In this document: piece by piece, positions 27,701 to 38,400 of the stretch
Numbering within the stretch: position 1 is the first letter of the stretch
How the letters are laid out: each line of letters begins with the position of its first letter
NCBI GenBank assembly: GCA_003342895.1
Contig: PTFA01000406.1
Location: 443,755-507,754 of the forward strand
Direction: 5' to 3'
DNA from: Casuarius casuarius
Lineage: Eukaryota > Chordata > Aves > Casuariiformes > Casuariidae
Length of the DNA stretch: 64,000 nt
Translations under genes and position numbers: made by a program
Notes under the pieces: model-generated
Databases searched by the model: none
The model's input: only the letters and a program-made list of their open reading frames with translations
Told to the model about the DNA's origin: nothing

Positions 27701-30700
27701 TGTAACCAGAAAGCAGCTAAGTAAATTACATGCAGGACTTCTGCTACTATAATTTCATTATTGTCATGTGACTTTTATTTCTAACAGAAGGCTTCATAGT
27801 AACATTGGCATAACTATGTGCCGCCTCTACAGTAAGGAAGGATTCCTTCCTTGCTGCACTAAATTTGATAAATAATTTCCTCTTTTTACAGTAGATAAAC
27901 GTGTGTGATGGGGGAATAACACATCTAAATTTTAAGAGAACAGAAGAAGCAATGGCAGGGCCTCACACCACATTTAGAGGGAGTTTCCAGTGAAGAAAAG
28001 AGAAGCTGCCCAGAACTGAATGTCAAAACATGGATTACAAACTACAGTTTGCAGTATGAAGCAGAAAGTGAACATATCAGAAGATGCTTGTCTGATTCAG
28101 AGAGTTTGTTGGCTCATGCAATAATACTAGATACTTCTTGTTGCGAGAAATTACAAAAATCCAGTAGGTTTTGGAGGCTTCCTTTTTTAAATGGAGATGA
28201 AGAAGGACAAAAATCCTCTTTGGGTACTTAATAAATTTTCATTACTTACCGAAGGATCTACTTGATCATTTGTTACTCCCCTCAGGACAATTTTTAACGG
28301 GTGTTTCATGAAAGGTGCCAGGCAGAGCAGACTTTCCAAATAGTAGCCAATACTGCGACTGGGGCTGCAGTCATGTTCCAGTGAGCCTCCATACAAAAGA
28401 CCAGGCTGATAATATAAGGTCGTACCTGGGGGAAAGTGAGAGGGGAGAAAATCATATCAGTGTTGTCAGCACACTAGCCTTGACTACAGCGTAAAGACAC
28501 TTTGCAGTGACATGTGCCAGCAGACTGGAGACAAGAGACTGTATGAGGCAGGTAGCACTTCCAGCACACTTCTTCCATGTCTACAGTGCACAAACGGACT
28601 AAGGCACGTGTATGTCTGTCTGTCTTGCACACCATTTCTCCTCCTTTCCCTTCCCTCCCAGTAAATTAAGAATCCTTTAACCATCCGCAAAAATGCTTAT
28701 GGAGGCAACTATCATCCCTCCAGAGCAGCCAAATCTTTACCAGACCAACAGGTCATTGCCACCCCAGAGTATCTAGTGGTAGGTCATCTGCTTTACTGAC
28801 CCTGCAAAATCCTTAGAAGTCCCTTCAACAACACATAGAGAACAAGAACCTGCTGATGCATCTCCATGGGAAGCTTCGCCCTCCAACCAACTCCTCTTCT
28901 GAGCATGACTAGGCAAGCATAAACCTCGCCTTCTACAAAAACCCCTTCTAGTTCAGAGAGATCTTACCCCACTATGAAATCCTGCACACCAAACAAAATA
29001 CAGAACTTAAAGACTTGAGCAATGTGCTTTCCTCAACTAACTGCATTGTGCTGGCACACTGCTCTTCTTGCCTGGGATCTATCGCTACAGAACTTCTCAG
29101 TTTGATTTTGTCTGATCTGCTTGGTCTTTGGCACCAAGCTATCTAAAAACTTAGCCCTGGCAAACCAAAACTTTTCTTTCACTGCAGCAAGTGATATAGC
29201 CTGGCAGACTGGCATAGGGGAAGAGGAGAAGGAAGATCTCACCTGTTTGGTTTATTTCAATCCTAGAGCCATTGGTCACTTTGTCAATGAGGCGAATAAA
29301 ACTTGCTTCAAAATCTGAGGAAAAAAAAAAGAGGGGGGATTTTAAGTTTCCTTAAATATGTTCGTGAAAACAGTAAGAAACTTTGACACACAGCATACCA
29401 TACCTATACATTTTCCCTTTCTGGCCATTCACGACACTCTCTATAGTAAGACAGTAAGGCTACCTTCACTTTTCAGTTTGTTGAAGTACAATTCCACCAC
29501 ACGGAAAAAAGCAATTCACTACAAATCCAGAGGCCTAAATTTGAGTCTCATGGGCCTCTCAAATCAATGCAGGTGCACCCAGATGTGACCACAGGAAGAG
29601 CCACATTGCTCTCTCCCGCATACAGTGAGGTATGGGAGCTGGCACGTCTCATCACAGCGGTCTGAGGGGTCACTCGAGCCCAGGATAAAGCCTTTTTAGT
29701 CAGTACAAAGGTCACCTTTGCACATATGCACAAATCCCAGCAAACAGGACCCTGTTTATTTAGGCCTGTGAAGCTAACAACAGCTTCCCATTATTTTTTA
29801 TAGAAGTCTTCTTTGAAAAAGAAGCCAACATTCAGGTGAAAAGTGTACTGCTATTCCAAAAACACCATCACAGTATCTATCCGCAGATTTTCAAATTTTC
29901 CAAAACCATCAATGACAATAATGGCTGGAGAAATACAGGTCTTCCGATGAACTCTCTTTCTGCTTAGTATGTGCACTGTAGCAGCTTGTGTGAAATTAAT
30001 TACTGAGTTTCTCCTGTTTGTGCAGATTCTCTCTCAGAGCCATGGGAAAGAGACAAATATGAAAAAAAAGGAATGTTAGTATTCTAGCATTTATGTATCC
30101 AAAGCTGGCAGACACTCAGTATCAAGGAAAATACTGTTCAAATATAGTTCAAAAATCAGTCTATTTTAAGAACCAAAAGCACCTGCATAATTGTCAGTTG
30201 ATTGTACAACTTCATTAGCAGTAGTTCTTAAACAGTAATCAGATTTTTATTTCTACATATGCTTCTAGGATGCAATAACCATTTAAACCAATGAGCTATT
30301 TGCAGAAATTACAGTTTGTTAAACAATATTTGCATAGTATGCTTGATGACACAGACACACAGCACTGGTTCTGCCCTCTGCTGTGATAATTTCTATACTC
30401 AGCCTTACATGATAGTCCTGGAATCACTTCCAGTGGGAAAGTACATCCTCGTGAATAGCTGCCACCCTCTTGGAGGACAAACTCATACAAAAGTTTAGTG
30501 TGCAAAAGCTTCAGTCACGAAAAGCAGAGAGCGCTGCATGTTGAGTATCAGCACCAGTCAGGGTTTGTTACTGTGCTTTTTTCTGCTACAGTCAGTTTGC
30601 ATTTTAACCCATGCTTGGAAAATAAAACTCAAACACCTATTAAAAAAATGGCAAAAACTACTATCTTCATCACACCAAACATTCCATGGCAGTAATAAAT

Positions 30701-32190
30701 ACTTTGGGTCTTGGTAAATGTTAAGTCAAGTACATAACAGCGTTTTGAAAGTTTAACAGAATTTCTTGCTATAAACTGAAGCCTTCTGAGGAGGCAGCGG
30801 AGCATCTGTGCTGGTACGAGCACTGCTCTCAGCTTCACACCTTGCCCAAAGGAGACCTGAATGACGTATCCGGGCTGGCTGGCCCTCCTGCCGCCGTCAT
30901 GGCCATGGGAATGATCAGACACCATTTATCACCAACTGCATAAGTACTGAAGGGTGTTATTATTACTCCTATTTGGGCATAAAATAGATAAAAATCAAAG
31001 AGTAAAGCCTGATCCTGTAAAATTGCTGGAACTTTGGCTCCAAGAAAGAGAGAGCAGGAAAGTCGCTGGGCACAGGGTGACCACGGATGTCCGCAGGGCC
31101 CGCGAGCCCTGCAGCTCTTGAGCACAGAGCTCTTTTACACAGACACCGTCCCACGCCAGAGCCGGCAACGAAGTTTACCCGCGGTGCAGCGGGTCAGGCT
31201 CGCCCTCGGCATCTCCTCCCGTCGCCCTGCCTGCAACGCCCGATGCCTCACCAGGAGCAAAACCAACCCGGGAGGACAGAGCCAGCCCTCTGCAGAAGTG
31301 CTCGGCGAGACAGCTGGGGCAGAGGGGCAAAAGCTGCCCGGTTACCTGCGGCAGCCTGCCTTGAGGCTGGCCCGCGGGAGGGCAAACGTGACTGCACGGA
31401 AAGGCGCGGGGCGTTCAACACGGGAGCTGCCCGCGGCGCTTTCCGTGGGACCCGTCCAGGGCTCCATCCCTGTCGCTGCAGAGGAGGAGCGGGGGAAACC
31501 CTGTGCTGCTCCCACAGCCCCTGCCCTGCTCCGCGGCGGCGTGCCGGCCCCGCGTTACCCCACGCCCCGGGATAGCCTGGTTATCCTTAGACCCCTGCAT
31601 ATTTGGATCACCCCAAACTCCTGGGTATTCTGGTTATCCTCAGACCCCTGGATATTTGGACTACCCCAAGCTCCTGGGTATTCTGGTTATTCTTAGACCC
31701 CCAGAGAGCTAGATTATCCCCAAACTCCTGGGTATTCTGGTTATTCTCAGACCCCTAGATATCTGGATTATCCACAAACTCCGGGATATTCTGGTTATCC
31801 TCAGACCCCTGGATATTTGGATTACCCCAAACTCCTGGGTATTCTGGTTATTCTCAGACCTCCGGAGAGCTAGACTATCCCCAAACTCCTGGCTACTCTG
31901 GTTATTCTCAGACCCCCGGATACCTGGATCACCCCACACCCCGCGGTGCTCTGACAACCGCCCTCCTCAGCCCCGGGACACCCCGGTTACCCTCCCACCC
32001 CCGGACATCCCGGCTCCCCGCCGCCCCGCAGGCGCCCGCGGCGGTGTTTCGGGGCGCGGGCCGCTGCGCGTCTACCCCGCACGCCGCCCGCAGCGCGGTG
32101 CCGGTGCCGCCCGCTCACCGCGGAGGCCGGGGTCCTCCTCCTTGGCGCGGATCTTGCGGATCTTCAGCGGCCGCCCGCTCAGCGTGGACA
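3620..32190 (-). CDS. RCL1: RNA terminal phosphate cyclase-like protein 1, nine exons, 5' end in assembly gap
   Basis: Spliced gene: join of 32119-32190 (partial), 29243-29314, 28250-28425, 22050-22124, 20534-20658, 19032-19157, 14937-15093, 8772-8875 and 3620-3770, all on the minus strand. Every junction has GT...AG, and the phases agree. The visible exons give 351 residues. The human protein starts 22 residues before the first visible Ser, so a 373-residue product is predicted, equal to the human length. The RTC family signature RGMPPKGGGEI lies at about residues 157-167 (exon 5). Family knowledge: Rcl1 is a nucleolar protein related to RNA 3'-phosphate cyclases but not an active cyclase. 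It partners the GTPase Bms1 and is needed for early pre-rRNA cleavage leading to 18S rRNA. The host intron 8 carries mir-101-2. No frameshift or internal stop is seen. The start codon cannot be placed because of the gap at 32191-32365. Confidence 0.97.
7954..8032 (-). ncRNA. MIR101-2: microRNA precursor mir-101-2 in RCL1 intron 8
   Basis: The minus strand reads ACTGTCCTTTTTCGGTTATC and onward through a short loop to the miR-101-3p sequence (TACAGTACTGTGATAAC plus four bases) at 7964-7984, ending GAATGGTGGT. The 79-nt length and nearly all positions agree with mammalian mir-101-2. The differences I can see lie near the loop and the end of the 5p arm. The 5p arm is at about 7999-8020. It sits in the sense orientation inside RCL1 intron 8, as the human mir-101-2 locus sits inside RCL1, so it is probably processed from the host transcript. 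Known role: a conserved miRNA that targets EZH2 among others. The locus number 2 is assigned from the host gene and the stem sequence. Confidence 0.97.
7964..7984 (-). ncRNA. mature miR-101-3p
   Basis: A 21-nt stretch identical to the known miR-101-3p, with seed ACAGUAC. It lies on the 3' arm of the hairpin and is paired with the 5p arm at about 7999-8020. Confidence 0.95.
8772..8875 (-). CDS. RCL1: RCL1 exon 8
   Basis: Encodes predicted residues 290-323, GGCVDSTNQSLALLLMTLGQ then QDVSKVLLGPLSPY, plus two bases of Thr324. The acceptor is TTGGTTTTCAG and the donor is AC|GTAAGT. It is too short in open frame to stand out by ORF length and was located by its translation. Confidence 0.96.
8876..14936 (-). 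other. RCL1 intron 7
   Basis: A 6.1-kb intron (GTAAGT...TTTTCAG) with AT-rich stretches at 9560-9690 and an A-tract at about 14622-14638. No recognised transposon, RNA gene or exon. Confidence 0.8.
14937..15093 (-). CDS. RCL1: RCL1 exon 7
   Basis: Encodes predicted residues 238-289, SPGFGLCLVAETINGTLLSA through ASNPQGQGAAVLPEELGQ to LLLEEVYR. The acceptor is CTTTCTTTCAG and the donor is AGG|GTAAGT. 157 nt, ends in phase 0. Strongly conserved with human RCL1. Confidence 0.97.
15094..19031 (-). other. RCL1 intron 6
   Basis: A 3.9-kb intron (GTGAGT...TTTCAG). It contains poly-A tracts (about 15604-15622), a 13-bp tandem duplication at about 16773-16798 and a CAAA-rich run at about 18270-18292. 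No exon recognised. Confidence 0.8.
19032..19157 (-). CDS. RCL1: RCL1 exon 6
   Basis: Encodes predicted residues 196-236, YSVRVSPQMANRMVESARSI through DIYIYTDHMKGVNSG, completing Ala195 and starting Lys237. The donor is AAA|GTGAGT. The acceptor used is GTAG|ATAC, preceded by purine-rich bases. A better-looking TTTCTTAG acceptor lies 13 nt upstream but would bring in a stop codon (see findings). Confidence 0.95.
19158..20533 (-). other. RCL1 intron 5
   Basis: A 1.4-kb intron, GTATCT...GTGTAG. Its 3' end has two AG acceptor candidates 13 nt apart. Nothing else recognised. Confidence 0.85.
20534..20658 (-). CDS. RCL1: RCL1 exon 5 with RTC family signature
   Basis: Encodes predicted residues 154-194 plus two bases of Ala195. 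It contains RRGMPPKGGGEI, matching the RNA 3'-terminal phosphate cyclase signature (RG-x-x-P-x-GGG-x-[LIV]), and ends DPGKIKRIRGT. The acceptor is GTTTCTAG. The donor GC|GTATCT is weaker than the others in the gene. Confidence 0.96.
20659..22049 (-). other. RCL1 intron 4
   Basis: A 1.4-kb intron, GTAAAA...TTTCTAG. It is mostly AT-rich but interrupted by a sharply bounded GC-rich block (21175-21430), listed separately. Confidence 0.85.
21175..21430. other. GC-rich, G-run-rich block inside RCL1 intron 4
   Basis: About 250 bp with many G runs on the plus strand (for example GGGGCCGGGGCTG and GGGGGGAGG) and several CpGs, flanked on both sides by AT-rich intron. The spacing of the G runs is compatible with G-quadruplex formation on the plus strand, which is the C-rich sense for the host transcript. 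It has no conserved reading frame. Confidence 0.65.
22050..22124 (-). CDS. RCL1: RCL1 exon 4
   Basis: A 75-nt, phase 0-0 exon encoding VDVLKATALPLLKKFGIDGE then SLEIK (predicted residues 129-153). The acceptor is TTCTGTAG and the donor is AAG|GTAAAA. Because its length is divisible by three, skipping would keep the frame but remove part of the RTC fold. Confidence 0.95.
22125..28249 (-). other. RCL1 intron 3
   Basis: The largest intron, 6.1 kb (GTAAGT...CTGTAG). It contains a TA/TG microsatellite at about 25763-25833, a 12-bp tandem duplication at about 26525-26547 and poly-A/T tracts at about 24465, 27149 and 27470. No exon or transposon recognised. Confidence 0.8.
25763..25833. repeat. TA-rich microsatellite with TG interruptions
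   Basis: Alternating TATATG, GTGTGT and TATATA units, partly self-complementary, about 70 bp. It is in RCL1 intron 3 and probably polymorphic. Confidence 0.9.
28250..28425 (-). CDS. RCL1: RCL1 exon 3
   Basis: Encodes predicted residues 71-128, beginning TTLYYQPGLLYGGSLEHDCS and ending VLRGVTNDQVDPS. The acceptor is TTTCCCCCAG and the donor is TCG|GTAAGT. It is almost identical to human RCL1 except around SPSRSIGYY, where human has VLRG in place of PSRS. Phase 0 at its 3' end. Confidence 0.97.
28426..29242 (-). other. RCL1 intron 2
   Basis: A 0.8-kb intron, GTGAGA...CCCCCAG. No feature recognised. Confidence 0.85.
29243..29314 (-). CDS. RCL1: RCL1 exon 2
   Basis: Encodes FEASFIRLIDKVTNGSRIEI then NQT (predicted residues 47-69), completing Asp46 at its start and giving the first base of Gly70. 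The acceptor TTTTTCCTCAG follows a long pyrimidine run. The donor is ACAG|GTGAGA. Length 72 nt, phase 1 on both sides. Confidence 0.96.
29315..32118 (-). other. RCL1 intron 1
   Basis: A 2.8-kb intron, GTGAGC...CCTCAG. The part next to exon 1 (31040-32118) is GC- and CpG-rich and contains the 53/54-bp minisatellite. The distal part is ordinary AT-rich sequence. Confidence 0.85.
31577..31950. repeat. Minisatellite, seven 53/54-bp units, in RCL1 intron 1
   Basis: Units begin CTGGTTAT(T/C)CT(C/T)AGACC at 31577, 31630, 31683, 31737, 31791, 31844 and 31898, so the steps are 53, 53, 54, 54, 53 and 54. Each contains a CCCCAAACTCCTGGGTATT-like part. Units 2/5, 3/6 and 4/7 resemble each other most, giving a 161-bp higher-order period. 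Apparent open frames on both strands (PGYSGYPQTPGYLDYPKL type) are a by-product of the repeat and are not genes. Confidence 0.92.
32119..32190 (-). CDS. RCL1: RCL1 exon 1 (partial, runs into gap)
   Basis: The minus strand reads STLSGRPLKIRKIRAKEEDP followed by GLR and the first base of an Asp codon. The donor is G|GTGAGC. By comparison with the human protein these are residues 23-45, and about 22 codons plus the 5' UTR lie in the adjacent run of N. The sequence is very GC-rich, as expected for a CpG-island first exon. Confidence 0.94.
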
Positions 32191-32365
32191 NNNNNNNNNN
32201 NNNNNNNNNNNNNNNNNNNNNNNNNNNNNNNNNNNNNNNNNNNNNNNNNNNNNNNNNNNNNNNNNNNNNNNNNNNNNNNNNNNNNNNNNNNNNNNNNNNN
32301 NNNNNNNNNNNNNNNNNNNNNNNNNNNNNNNNNNNNNNNNNNNNNNNNNNNNNNNNNNNNNNNNN
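32191..32365. other. Assembly gap (175 N)
   Basis: A run of N. It must contain the RCL1 start codon and about 22 codons, since exon 1 enters it in frame. Confidence 0.99.
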
Positions 32366-32440
32366 GCGGCGGTTGGGCGGCGGCGGCGCGGGGGCGGTGG
32401 CGAGGGAGAGCCGTTGAGTCCTCAGTATGAGCGCAGCCGA

Positions 32441-35400
32441 GCTGAGGAGTGTGTCGTTGTACTTCTGTACGTGGACACCTGTAGTGTCGGTGCGTTTCCC
32501 GGTGTTGCTTATCAGTGATAAACACAGCTTTGCCGGCATGGGGAATCTGGCACAGCAATAAACCGTTATTCCCGCGTGGAGTGCTATCACCAGAGGCGCA
32601 ACTTCAGTGATGTTTAAGTAGTAGTTACTGCCTCTATGAGCTTTTCTTCTATATGTGTTTATTTTTTTCTTGACGCTTGGAGTTTGTCTAACTGTTAGTG
32701 GCTCTGCATTTTACCAGTGCTGTTATGCAATGCTTTATTTCTGAACAATTTAACTTCTCTGGGATGTTTGAGCTCTCTGTTTATTGACAGGTGAATAGCT
32801 AAATCCTGGAATGAAATGTGGTACAAGATCATGATACTCTCCCTAGATAAGACTAAATTTATTAGTTTCTTGGGACATCCTGTTTCATACAGTTTTTTTT
32901 TTTCCTAGTAATTTATCCCTGGCTGTCTTGTTCAGATGAACTATTGTATTGGTTAAAGGGAAATTGGGCAGAGATGCCAACTTCATGCTCTGCACTTGGA
33001 AGAATTGGGTCTGATTTCTGATCTTCTGCTGTTCCCTTAACTATGGTGGCAGAGCCCAACTTCCCTTACATAAGAGGCCAAGGGAAGCTTTCGATCTGTG
33101 TTTTAAGAGGCACAGGAATTACAGTAGAGGTGACAGGGTTAACTGCTAGGCTACGTTATGTGAACAGGGAAAGAAGTTTCTTGTGTTCTACAAGAGGAAG
33201 AAAGGGGTGATTGCCACTGAATGTTTTCTACAAATACACCATTTTTTTTCTCTCAAGCATAATATTTGTAGCTTTCTTTTCATTATAAATGGAGTATTTG
33301 ATGTCTGATGTCACATCTCATCCCTGGTTAAATACAATTTATAGGCTGCTGTGGACAAAGACAGATCATTGTCAGGGAGCAGCAAAAGCAGGGCTGCTCC
33401 TCAAGGGAGGATGAACCAGGGGCTGAGGGTGACCACAGCACAGGGAGGGCAGTGCCCTCACTGGTCAGAGTGCAGTCCCACAGCGTCTGAACATGGTGAA
33501 CAGAACAGGGTGCTTGTGTTAGGCTCCACTGACAGTCCCGCTCAAGGGAAAGTGATCTGTCAGGTCCAGGATCCATCCAGTGGGTCCAGTCTGGCACAGC
33601 AGGAAGGGGAGCCAGAGACGAGGTTATGATACAAGTCTGAGGTATCCATCCAGGAGCCAGGACTAGAGACAAGCTACCTACAACAAGGGGTCCATCCAAG
33701 AGACAGGCCTGGAGACAGATGTGTATGACTTATGACATAGGTGTGAGGCCCATCCAGGAGAAGGGACTGGAGATAGGTGCACGTAGCACATGGCTCGGAC
33801 AAGGACTGAAGGCCCAGACCCGAGCTTAGACAGAGCTCGTTGGCCCATGGACAGAGGGCGTGGGTGAAGGTCCCAGGTGAGGTTAGTGAGGGCCATTGAG
33901 GCCTGCTGGTGCACTTAAGGCCCTGACAGTCGTTTCCAGTGCATCGTCTCTAATTCAGGACAGTGACAACCATCTCTAATGCAAGAAACACCGGCCTTTT
34001 ATTCTAGGAATCAGTGACACTCTTGGCAATTAGCGACCAGATTCATCCCTAATCATATCAATGGGTACAGTGTGCTCATCCAGAGTTACAAGGGAATGGA
34101 GAAAGTCCACCATTTTTTTATTTCTACCGTACACAGCACTGCTATTCCTCTTTCTCTCCTATGTTCTCTGTATATTTATTCTTCTACAGAAAAATCCTGT
34201 TGAACATAAGGCATTTCTATAAAATGTAGACATGTTCTAGATAAATCATAAGTTAACATCTTATGCCTTAACATCCTCTAGGAGTATACAGCAACTCAAA
34301 AGATACACTCAGAGAGGAAGGCATCAAAAGGGGCTTTAAACTTCATAATGCTACTTGGGTATTTGACTGAATGAAAGGTGAAATAGCCCCTGAATAGCTT
34401 CTGAACTGAAGCAGCTCTGTGTGTTCAATATCCCTGTAGCACGGAACAAAAAAGGAGCTCATCCTTCTCTTGATGCTCTTGTGGTGAAAGACCACATGCT
34501 GTGAGAGCACACAGGAACAGAAAAGGACTGATATTTTCCATGAAACCTGATAACACTTTTTCTGGGTAAGTTGTTTTCCAGAGACTAAAATGGTTTTTTT
34601 CCATGACAGAGACTCTTCATAGCAACTATGATTAGACCTTCTGTTGTTAACTGCTGGCTAGCAAAGCTTTTCTGGTTAGTGTGCATACGAATCATTTGTA
34701 TATTTGATAAACCAGCCTGCAAGCTCTCTAGTGATATCTGTTACAGTTGGGCTAGTATGGTCCTCAGAAGAGAATCTTTGTCTTTACTAGCAGCCATGGA
34801 AACTGCATTGCAACTTCTGTGGAAACAGTGTAAATAGAGTTATCTGCCTTCAGAGTTTAATGTTGTGAAATGAACAATGTCAAATGTCAGTTTAGAACTG
34901 GATGGTCACTGAAACTTGCAGTAAGCACGTATCCTAAATCATAGACTTGTCTGTGAATGAACACATTGTCATAGTTTTAAAAGGAACTCTTCTATATTTT
35001 AACTAAATGTTTTAAACATTTAACTACATGCCTTATTCTATTTTTAACCACTACAATTTTTTTTTAACACATATGCATTTATTTTTTCTTCTTTGCTTCA
35101 AATTGCAGGTAAAATATGCCTCTGAATCACATCAACAATTGTTAGTGATGAGCCAGTCACAGTTTTGCTTGTCCCTGAGCCGCTGTGAAGGATAAAAACA
35201 CAGGAAAAGTTTGAAATTTGATTTCTGTGGTGTTAATCTTTCCTTCTGTCCTTTTTGTTGACTCCAGCTAAGAACCACTTTTCACCTGCTTAGTCACACA
35301 TTCATTATTGTATTAAGGACCATTGCAAGGTTACGGTCACCAGGACATCATAGTAGTCACTCAGCAAGGATTTTTATCTGTCTTGCAAAGGTCTTTTTGA

Positions 35401-38400
35401 AATAAAATCAATATTCTATGTGTACAGGCTTTTTAGCATTGAGAATTCACATCAGATAATTGGTGTTAACTCATGAGAGCCTCACAAGCTATTCACATCC
35501 CCTATTCCACAAGAAGGGTGAAGAAAAGTTGCTGCTGTTTTGGGGTTTTTTTGTTTTTGTTTTTTTTTTAATACACTGGCGTCCTGTCCTGCAGTAGCTC
35601 CTCCTTGGTAACCTGAGGTGAGGAAGCAGCAAACTGAAATTCCTTGGCTGAGGAAGAGTAATAATACAATACTACAGAAGCGTTGAGTCTTTCTGTTTTG
35701 AGTTATTATTACTATTACTGGCACATTCAAGGTCTTAACCAAGATCTGATCGTAACTGTGCTATGTGCACTAGCTGTTCTCTGAAATTCCAGCAGAGAGA
35801 CATGATGAAAGAAAAGTTTGCGAAATACTTAACTAACATCTGCACCAGAGCTACTAGCAGTCAAATCTTGTAACTGTCAGGTCACTGCCTGCCACATGGT
35901 GAGTCACTACAGCATTTCCAGTCAAACAAGGAAAATCCAAAGGAAGGCTGGATCTGTTTAGAAGACGGAATATGTGTCATGGGGATAACTAAAGAAAGAG
36001 GCACAAGAGGGGAGAGTGGGTGGATCTTTCAAGGTTTAGCTAGGAGAGCAGGAGCAGTGTGGAATGTGTTTGCCTGAGTAGGATGAGGCAGGCTGAAGAC
36101 TGGGAAAAGCAGTAGAGGGGTCAGGTAATCATTACTTGAACTGGTGGCCTGACTTTGTGAAGTTCCTAAGAGGTGGTGGGGAGGCTCCCTGGCCATCTGT
36201 GAGCAAAGCGTAAGCAATGTAGGAAAGAGTCCCTCTTTTCTTCAGAAAAAAGAGTAACTCGCTAGCTGGGAGCAAGGAAGGGAGAAGAGAAAGTTCCTAC
36301 TGAGAAAGCCTGTTGGACAAAAAACAAGAGGTGGAAGGTGCAAGTGTAAGGGTATATATTTTCTCAATGCACTGTCTGTAAAGCTATGGAAGGCCAACAG
36401 TGCTGTCAGAAGTATAAGTGCTAGGTAATAAAGGAATGTCTCTGCCTATATTTTGAGGAATTGGTAGAGGGCTTTCATTTTCCCCCATCCACAAATCTAT
36501 AGGAGCATGACTAAAGGGACACAACTGATTTAGCTGTCAGTCAAAACATCAGCAAACCTCCTCCTTGTTTTACCTTTTACCTCGAGGAAATGGGTATGCA
36601 TTATCACTGCAAACATGGGATGATGGTGCATATGTAACTGATAAACAAGCCATTTGGTAAACTTGGGTTCACTGAAATAAGTGTGCTCCAATACAGAATG
36701 GGTTTAATAACCCTAACCATGGCTGGACAGGGAACTTCTTGTGCACAATGTTAATGGGCAACAGTGTTCAAGAGCGCAGTCTTCCAGGTGTTGGAGCAGT
36801 TGCTTGTTTGAATCAAATACAAATGATGGATTTGGAATGGGAATGTTTATGGAGAGGCAGCTCAAGCCTTGAAGAAAAGTTAATCTTCAAATGCATCCTG
36901 TAAAACTGCCAAAAAAAAAAAAAAAGATAGAGCCATTCATAACTGAAAAGGTCTTGCCAATGAACCTCGTTAATAGGAACATAGTGATTTCACTCAGAAA
37001 TTGGAAGGTACCATCAGGTAATGTCAAGACACTTCAAGATTCCTTATACATACAGATTCTCAGTAACGATATACTGTCTGCTCAGTTTATCTCCTCTCCA
37101 ATTGCAACTGATGAGTTCCTGTTTAAAGCAACTGAAATAGCTCTCTTCACTGTTGATTAGTTTAATTGACTGCTCTAGCTCACCCTCAAGGTAAATGTTT
37201 TGCGAACTACCAACAGGAATACTAATAAATGCCAACTTTGGCTCTTTTTGACCAAACACCTGTCCCAGGTTTTGTGCCCTGTGTGTACACAGTCACACAA
37301 TTCTCATCCCAAGGCTGTTTGTTCTAATATTGTAAACAAGGGCAAAAACCAAAACCTTGGTCTGACTGCATTACAGCTTCCACAGGGATGGTGATGCGAA
37401 GCACACGAAAGCAACTAACTGACAGGAGAAAAGAGCTTTCCTTACAGCTCAGATGTGATGCTAGTTTTGCAATGTGTGCTCACCTCTGTGAATAATGCCT
37501 TTTTGGGGTTGAAGATACAAAGGGATACACCTTCTTTCAGTAAGCTAAAGAGTCAGCCTAGACTGTAAAGTGTGATCTTTTGGACCAACCAGGTATAAAT
37601 TTTTCTTGCAGAAGGATGAGAATTAATCAAATTTAATGGTTAGAATGACCTGTCACAATGTTCTTTTTATGTTCTGTGTATATATATATGAGGGATGCAT
37701 AATCTTTTCTAAAAACCACAAGATTAAAATTACTGCAGTGGTTTGTCTCCTCTACTTTTTCCAAAACAAGGACTATGATTTCTTTATGCATTTATTCTCC
37801 CTTCTTTCCTCTTGCTTCTGTGTCAGCAGTGCCTGTTAAATAAAAATCCTATATTCTTTCCCCTTTTGCTTGGAGAAAAGTCCGGATCCTTCTCAGTAAC
37901 TCTAACACTGATCACTGCAACGTAAGAAGAAATCTCCTGTCCTGTTCCTGAGACTGGACTTTTCTAGGAGTTAATGGGGAGTAGCTGTCTTTTTAAGAAA
38001 GCTTTAGGTCTTCTCCTGGTTCCTTATACAGGAAATGCAGACGCGTGAAGTACTCTGAGCAGGTAACCTCCTGCATCTAAGGTTGTTTGTTTTATTTTTG
38101 TCAGTTTGCTGTCATGTCAGTGAGGGAGAGTGACCTGACTGTTGCTGAGTACAGATCCATTGCTTGTAACTTGGGAGTGAAATAGTCAAGGAGTATTTTC
38201 TCCCTCTCCAACAAAGGTTCAGGCATGTTTTTTCTTAAAGTTGTTACATCGTTGAGTATTAAAAACATGTATACAAGTGCAGATTGCTAAGCTATAGTCA
38301 TATATGTCTCTACATGTGTGCTAATCATTGCTCTGTGATCTTTTTAGGAATGCCTGAGTAATATGGCCCCATGTACTTAACGACAACAAACTCTAGCAAG

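Larger units (their letters stand above)
31040..32440. promoter_or_regulatory. CpG island around RCL1 exon 1 (promoter inferred)
   Basis: GC-rich DNA with frequent CpG spans exon 1, the start of intron 1 and the sequence just past the gap, including GCGGCGG runs at 32366-32400. CpG-island promoters are typical of housekeeping ribosome-biogenesis genes. The transcription start is not visible because of the gap, and no TATA box is apparent. Confidence 0.65.

Noticed and set aside
31034..31696. A 220-codon open frame on the plus strand opposite RCL1 intron 1
   Set aside because: It lies in a CpG island, where stop codons are rare, and ends in the minisatellite. The composition is low-complexity Arg/Ala/Pro with no recognisable domain.
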